A DNA stretch of 64,000 nt from Megalonaias nervosa. Taxonomy: Eukaryota > Mollusca > Bivalvia > Unionida > Unionidae. The DNA lies in contig JAECUM010031461.1 in NCBI GenBank assembly GCA_016617855.1, positions 1 through 64,000 on the forward strand, written 5' to 3'. The notes beneath the pieces were generated by a model. The model was not told where the DNA came from. It made no database searches and saw only the letters and a list, made by a program, of their open reading frames with translations. Shown in pieces: positions 58,095 through 64,000 of the stretch; within the stretch, counting starts at the first letter, position 1; each line of letters opens with the position of its first letter. The position numbers were made by a program, and so were the translations under genes.

Positions 58095-58660
58095 GTGATT
58101 AAGCAGGCTACCTTAAAAATCTTGTTATCGCTTATTTTCCTTAAATTGTGCAGATGTAGCCTTACAAAATGGACGCAACGAGTAAATCTTGAAAATCTAG
58201 CTATTGCAGCATCTCATCAATGGATGGTTGTATTGGCATGGGGTTTCAAAAGAGTTATTTCTTATGTTCAAAATGAAAATAGTGTTGATCTGAACTCACC
58301 AGATTACCGCTAGAGAGACGACCGTAATCGTACTTCTTCTCATTGACATTCCAAAATAAAAATGTTGTTGGTTCAAATTCACCAAATAACCGCCACAGTG
58401 GTCATATTGAAAATTTTCTATTACATCTGCTCCTGAACAGTGGTACTGACAAGTTTTTTTTTTCTTCACTAAAACACTTCTTTCAATATGTACCTGGATC
58501 TTTCTGGAAACTTGTGCTCATTATCAGCCGAAATTTCTAGTACATGGATCATGTTGAAGTTCTTGTAGATACTGATTCTGAATCAATATTGATATTGACA
58601 TGGGGTTTTATATTTCTGCATGATGCATTTGTTACTAAAATGAAAAGATGCCGATCTGAT
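58095..58660. repeat. MS2 minisatellite array
   Basis: Three to four units with AAAATCTTGTTATCGCT, TGGATGGTTGTATTGGCATGGGGTTTnAAAAGAGTT and AAAATGAAAATAGTGTTGATCTG. Confidence 0.6.
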
Positions 58661-59334
58661 CTCTTATATGCAAATGACTCTGTCGGACTCTGTATTTAAT
58701 ACACAAATTGATAGCGTTTTCTGGCTGATTTCAAGGTTAAAACTCTTCGGTCAGGTTTTTATCTGTAATGGGATATAACAAAAACAAATTCAATGGATTT
58801 GTTATCAAACCCAATTTATTATTTATTGCATTTATCTGAAGAACATACTGAACAAAAAGTTTCTCTGAATTTAACCAAACTCAGCATGTGGGTATATCGT
58901 GGCAGTATGAGACAAATTCAGCGATCTGCCATCTATAAGAGATTCAAAATTTCAGGGCTTGACAGAGGTATTTTTAATGCACTAATCTTATGAACATATT
59001 AACTCGAACATCTGAGAAAATATTTTTGGTATGCTAGAATATCTTAAGATCGTTTCAAATTTGATTCAGCAATTGAAAAGACTACAAGGAGATATGAAAC
59101 TGAATTCTTGCAAATTCTTTTCAGCCAAGTGAGTATCATACCCTTTCAAAGAATCATTTTTATTTCCTTTTGTCTTTCTGTTTCATGCATTTTTGTTATT
59201 ATGTGCGATATTATTATTATAAACTATCCAAGAAAAATCATCTGATATTGGTGCCTGACTTTGCAATATTAAATCATCAGATTAGTGATAATCATTGACC
59301 AATTTTAATGTTTATGGCTGAACTTTTATTTCAG
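58661..59334. other. Presumed intron, nothing recognised
   Basis: No feature was identified before the terminal exon. Confidence 0.4.
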
Positions 59335-59405
59335 ATGTATTTCAGAATTCTGAACAACCATTAATATCATATGACTATTGTACGGACACCTTTCGAGAGA
59401 CCTGA
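59335..59405 (+). CDS. Terminal coding exon of the membrane-protein gene
   Basis: The acceptor AACTTTTATTTCAG ends at 59334. In phase 1 the frame reads VFQNSEQPLI then SYDYCTDTFRET and stops at TGA 59403-59405. The two opening bases AT complete the codon left by 53456 (Asp). The short tail contains two tyrosines within an acidic setting (SYDYCTD), which would suit phosphorylation or adaptor binding, but no exact motif is claimed. From the membrane exon to this stop the cytoplasmic part would be about 100 residues. Confidence 0.5.
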
Positions 59406-59658
59406 GAGGGTAATTTTACCAAATCTGGTTTATATTTAGATTTGATTTGTGTCTCCATTTCAATATTTGTTTTGAAAGTGGTTCAGTTATCATCATTTGA
59501 AAGCCTGATAAATTACCCAGGTTCAGGAAGATAGGTTGTGTACAGATCAATAAATTCTTTCTCATCATCGTTTGATTAAACGAAACTGACGACTAATCAT
59601 AAAATTTATCCGAACTCTTAGTACCATATTTATTATCATTGATACATTTGCTTTCCAG

Positions 59659-59799
59659 GAAAAACTGTGGGCCAAAGTAATGGTTCCTTTCATACTGCTG
59701 GACCATTTTGTAGCTGTTGTGGCCGTCACTGGAAAAGATGCAATAACCGCAACATAAAACAAAGCGTGGCGAGGATAACGCCACAGCAAGGAGTTAATG
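59659..59799 (+). pseudogene. Relic transmembrane exon, copy 1 of a tandem pair
   Basis: An acceptor (TTTGCTTTCCAG) and donor (AATG|GTATGTG) enclose 141 nt. In phase 2, as for the exon at 40561, it reads EKLWAKVMVPFILLDHFVAV then VAVTGKDAITAT and stops. A one-base shift restores a basic tail, HWKRCNNRNIKQSVARIT. Comparison with the neighbouring copy shows this began as a membrane span plus basic cytoplasmic segment and lost its frame through a small deletion. The alternative frame read through the whole exon is Cys-rich (GPFCSCCGRHWKRC) and is probably an accident. Confidence 0.45.
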
Positions 59800-59867
59800 G
59801 TATGTGTAATCAAGAATGGTTAGTACCATATATTTTAATCTTAATACATTCGCTTTCCATCTAGAAC

Positions 59868-59990
59868 TGTAGACCACAGTAATGATTGCAGTAATAGTGC
59901 TGGCTTGTTTGGTAGCACTTATTGTCAGTCGCTGCAGTAGATGCAGTAGAAGAAACAACAAAACATGATGTATTGCAATTGTAAAGCCAC
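59868..59990 (+). pseudogene. Relic transmembrane exon, copy 2 of a tandem pair
   Basis: This is a duplicate of 59659-59799, offset by about 210 bp including the preceding TTAGTACCATAT...ACATTnGCTTTCCA intron end. The frame equivalent to the membrane exon keeps a better span (VMIAVIVLACLVALIVSRCS then RCSRRNNKT). Its upstream Trp codon has become TAG, and the acceptor has changed from TTTCCAG to TTTCCATCTAG. Confidence 0.45.
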
Positions 59991-60156
59991 GCAAGCAGTT
60001 AATTTTATGTGCAGACAAGAGAAGTTCATCTTAAAGAGATGACTTGTCCCATTTGTTCATTCATCCGCCTCTTTTACGGACCGGCATACCTATGAGGGGA
60101 GCATATACCCTGTATTTCATTTAATGTTTGTGCACAAAAATAATTATTCATTTCAG

Positions 60157-60250
60157 ATTACGACAAATTATGTAAAATAAATTACTATTATTTAGTGGTA
60201 TTGAACAAGTACGAAAAATACAGGGATCTTACCCGAACAACGCCTACATA
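60157..60250 (+). CDS. Possible exon, weakly supported
   Basis: The acceptor TTATTCATTTCAG ends at 60156. In phase 1 the frame is open for about 31 codons (YDKLCKINYYYLVVLNKYEK) to a TAA. An alternative donor TTAT|GTAAAA would cut it to five codons. It could belong to the same decayed paralogue as the relic membrane exons. Confidence 0.2.
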
Positions 60251-60324
60251 ACACACGATACTCGATGACCTACGGAACTAACATATCAATTAAACGTATA
60301 AAGTTTGTCTCCTTCTGCTCTCAA

Positions 60325-60850
<526 letters not shown>

Positions 60851-61359
60851 GGGCGATTGTAATCTTTATTTTCAGTTATATGACGGGTAGTGAGTTTTCT
60901 CAGGATACTAGTATATTCCATTGTCAATTAATACCTCTACATAAAAAATTCGTTCTTGTTTTAATTCTGATATACGATGTCACAAGAACCACATGGCTAT
61001 GCAGGGTTAATTAGTCGCCAATTAAATATGCTTGGAGCTTTTGTTAGGTTTGTCCTATTGACAGCAGATAAACCAGAGGGCAAGATTCCTCAAAAGAGAT
61101 TAATCTAGTGAGGCCATCTGTAGGGAAATGAAATTTTGTCAGTGTGCTTTGAAAACCATGGTCCAATCAGCAGACGTAAGGACAAGCGATCATGCATCAC
61201 TTAATTTTCGTACTTGTCAATAAATTCGATTCACTGAGTCAGTGACTTTCAAACTTATGTTAGAAAATCACATTCTGTTTATGTTTTATTTTGTGCTACT
61301 ATAATGAAACATTATGGCTAACTGGCCAATAGTCTGTGGTCTTCACAAGGTATTCATAG

Positions 61360-62110
61360 CTTCACGTAGCTATACCGTACATCGGTATTTTTTTCAAAGC
61401 CGTATGAAATGCAAACTCCTCTTCTTAATTCAAATTAAAAAGAATATACATGGTTAAAAGTTAATAAAATAATAAAATGACCACTGATCTGACTGCATGA
61501 TTATAAATTGTGATTCTTTTTGATTTCTTAATCTGCTGTTGCCCCAATTACAAACTTACGGGAAGTTTGCAAATGGTCGGGTAAGTTTTAACTGAGGCAG
61601 CAAATAGTTGTTTTTGTTTTGGGATTATATCAAACGTATACTCAGAAAAAAATACATTGTAAGTTTGATATATCTCGGTAGTATATCAGTATTTTTTCAA
61701 AGCCGTTTGAAACGTGAAGGTTTCTTCTTGATTCAAATAACAAACGCATCTAATTACACAGTTAAGAAATTAAGAAAATAATGAAATAATCGATTACCTT
61801 TCTGCAAGATTGTAAATGGCAATTCTTTAATTTCCTAATCGTCGGTTTCATTCTTCTATGCCTCACTTAAGAACTTATGCAAAGTTAATCACGCTTTATA
61901 TCACAACCAGCACAACTATACTTTGGTCATTGGACGTATCTAAATTGTCCCTCGGTATATTTTCAACGCCGTTTAAAATGCTAATGCTTCCAATTTGAAC
62001 ACATCAAAATACGACGCTTAAAGATAATACAAACTAAATAACAACCAAAACCCTACCTTTTTTGTATATAACCATGATTTTATTCTCTCATTCATTTTGT
62101 AAATAAATGG
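61360..62110. repeat. Diverged tandem repeat, unit about 300 bp, three copies
   Basis: Each unit opens with TCGGTATnTTTTTCAAnGCCGTnTnAAATGC (61382, 61674, 61954) and continues with an AATTCAAATnAnAAA segment. It then has TTAAnAAAATAATnAAAT, GATTnTAAATnGnnATTCTTT and CAAACTTnnGnAAGTTTGCAAA or similar. Noncoding. Confidence 0.65.
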
Positions 62111-62289
62111 CAATATTTTCCATCTTCTTTGCAAACTTTAAAAATCTTCTTAGTAGAATTGTTATGTACAATCCAAAGAATTTTCCGAAAAATATAAAGT
62201 GCTACGCACAAAAATATGACACAATTAATTAATAATTATTTTTATAGTTAGATGGTGTATGAAGAATTATTGGGTTTCGAAATATGGTA

Positions 62290-62660
62290 GTGTCCCTAAC
62301 ATCCCATCATGTCATGTTGTGTGGTAACATCTCACTTATATTTGTGCTCGTTAACTTTTGAAGCACTGTAGAGATCCAAATCAAATTCATCCGTAGGCGA
62401 TACATTTAAGGCATTTTCCCTACCTTGCAACAGGAATTAAAAGAGTTAAAGCGTCTGTTTGACTTGGAACTTTGTCCTTCATTGCATCGTAACTATGGAT
62501 TGCCATGTAATTTGGTAGATATTATGGTCCTTTGAAGATACAAATATCAACTAATCGCTTTGCTCCCACAATTATTTTTAAAAAGAGTTATTGTCCAGTT
62601 TGACTTGCAGCTGATACAGTTCATGACAAGATGTGGCAAATGTCTTAGTTTTTAGTGGTC
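62290..62660. repeat. Decayed minisatellite, about 160-bp units
   Basis: Two units with GTTTGACTTGGAACTTTGTCCTTCATTGCATCGTAACTATGG, TGTAATTTGGTAGATATTATGGTCnTTTGAAGATACAAAT, and AAAAGAGTTATTGTCCAGTTTGACTTG. Noncoding. Confidence 0.45.
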
Positions 62661-63289
62661 TGATTGTCAGGAAAATTGGTATGTTCATCAACGTAAGTTT
62701 TGATCATATCAATTAAGTAGTTTGGTCCAGGTCCGTGATTTCCGATTAGATTCAGTGCAGTTTTCCAGAGATTTACAGGTGTACCTCTTATACTTTAATC
62801 TGCTGATGATTTTCATGCACAACACCTGCATGAGCAAGCTGCTGCTTATAGCATTATGTAGAAATGACATCCAACAAACGAATGCCAGTTGCGACCAAAC
62901 ATACAATCATCCTCTTCACAAGTTGTAAACACACAGAAATAAAACGGAGTATATTCCTGATTATTAGGAATACATCAGGAAAGGCAATAATTACATTTAT
63001 TAGACATCATGTCATGGTGGATATGAGTATTACTCATGGCAGGAGAGATGATTGCCAGCGCCGTGTGAAATGTGATAAAAGAAGGATAACATAAAAGAGA
63101 GAGATTTACTCAAAAGCCATTGATCTCCATGGAATTCAGTCCTGGGGTGTCTGAAGCTAAACTGGAGGTATTCCAATTTCACAATAGTAGAACAGGACAT
63201 TTTATTACACCTTGCTGAAAATTGGCCTAATTTACAGACATGTATACACAACTTTACTGTGAAGGTTTCGTTTCGGCTGGCGGGTCTGC
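62661..63289. other. Noncoding stretch, nothing recognised
   Basis: Short open frames on both strands overlap one another and have no splice support. Confidence 0.4.
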
Positions 63290-64000
63290 CATGGTTGCCT
63301 TCATGAAAATACTGTTATTCCTATTCCTTCTGGATGGATGGTTATATCGACATTAAGTTTTCAACAGACGATTTCTTACGATGTCTAGTTGGTCATAAAT
63401 GATTATGGTGCTGCATGGAATTACAATTTGGCTGCTACAGTGGCCATCTTGAAAAGCTTGTTATCACTAACCTTCATGAATGGATGGCCATATCATCAAG
63501 TGGTTTTCACTGAAAACGTACGGTATTTAGTTGGTCCTAAATGAAAATGTTGCTGCTCGGCCATCCAGTATGGTCGTCAGCGTCTGCCATTTTGAAAATG
63601 ACGTCACTGTTTGTCCTGAACGTAAAGTCATATCGACATGGAAGTTTTACCGGAAGACTTCAAATAATGTCTAGTTGGCCCTAGATGATCATGATGACGA
63701 CCTGACCTCTATTGTTGCCGCGATTGTGTCCATCTTGAAATCTTGTTATTTCTCCAATATGGATGGTTATATTGACACGGGGGTTTCAAGAAAAGATTGT
63801 ATGACGTCTATTTGGTCATCCATTGAAATGATACCAACGTGACATCTAATATATCTGCCATTACAGTCATCTTGAAAATCTTCTTATGGCTATTTCTTAT
63901 AAACAGAACGTGACATTGACATTGGATTTTCACCAAAAGATTTGTATGGTGTACACTTGGTGCCAATCTGATATTTAATATGGCCACGATGTTGACTGTC
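63290..64000. repeat. MS2 minisatellite array, runs off the window
   Basis: About five units with GGCTGCTACAGTGGCCATCTTGAAAA, GTTATnnCTnnnCTTCnTGAATGGATGGCCATATC, AGTTTTnACnGAAnAC and TTAGTTGGTCCTAAATGAAAATG. It continues past the window end. Confidence 0.7.

Overview
The window is AT-rich eukaryotic DNA. It has no bacterial-style operons, and every long reading frame is either a broken transposon domain or a simple-sequence artefact. The mix of elements points to a mollusc, most likely a marine bivalve. That mix is a tRNA-derived SINE with a tail ending TGGCGTTAAGCCCC, DIRS-type and Ty3/gypsy retroelements, mariner and hAT remnants, and long stretches of decayed 120-200 bp minisatellites carrying AAGGTCACTGTGACC-type cores. 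The taxonomic call is inference.

Host-gene signal (+ strand). Short exons with good splice sites and mutually compatible phases can be chained into the 3' part of a single-pass membrane protein gene: exon 23525-23586, exon 24871-24907, exon 35311-35366, exon 37036-37072, transmembrane exon 40561-40685, cytoplasmic exon 53280-53456 and a terminal exon with a stop, 59335-59405. The extracellular side is built from a repeated two-exon module, B (phase 2 to 1) followed by A (phase 1 to 2). Recognisable module copies lie near 1.65-2.48, 2.48-3.4, 16.55-20.8, 23.4-26.2 and 34.7-38.2 kb. Flanking introns are conserved between copies, but the exons are much more divergent. A possible terminal exon of an upstream paralogue lies at 836-1071, and two decayed transmembrane exons at 59.66-59.99 kb may come from a further copy.

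Tandem duplication. 18050-23413 and 23414-28948 are head-to-tail copies of one segment. They are nearly identical except around the B exon and for an indel of about 166 bp. The left breakpoint lies inside an older solo LTR.

Transposons. A complete but defective Ty3/gypsy element (43276-50885) has 938/931-bp LTRs, a tRNA-Pro-like primer site, a 4-bp target duplication, and the order gag-PR-INT-RT-RNaseH. That is the copia-like order known from Gmr1-type elements. Its gag is split by a nested solo LTR. An older relative without recognisable integrase lies at 10.83-14.85 kb, and further solo LTRs lie at 5853-6787 (-) and 17396-18116 (+). DIRS-type fragments occupy about 8.6-10.4 kb (gag-like, RT, RNase H) and 42.56-43.26 kb (end of RNase H and start of tyrosine recombinase). 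Mariner remnants lie at 51.69-52.44 (+) and 56.0-56.34 kb (-). An hAT-type N-terminal finger lies at 27.17-27.58 kb (-).

The remaining sequence is intronic or intergenic, filled with decayed minisatellites and microsatellites.
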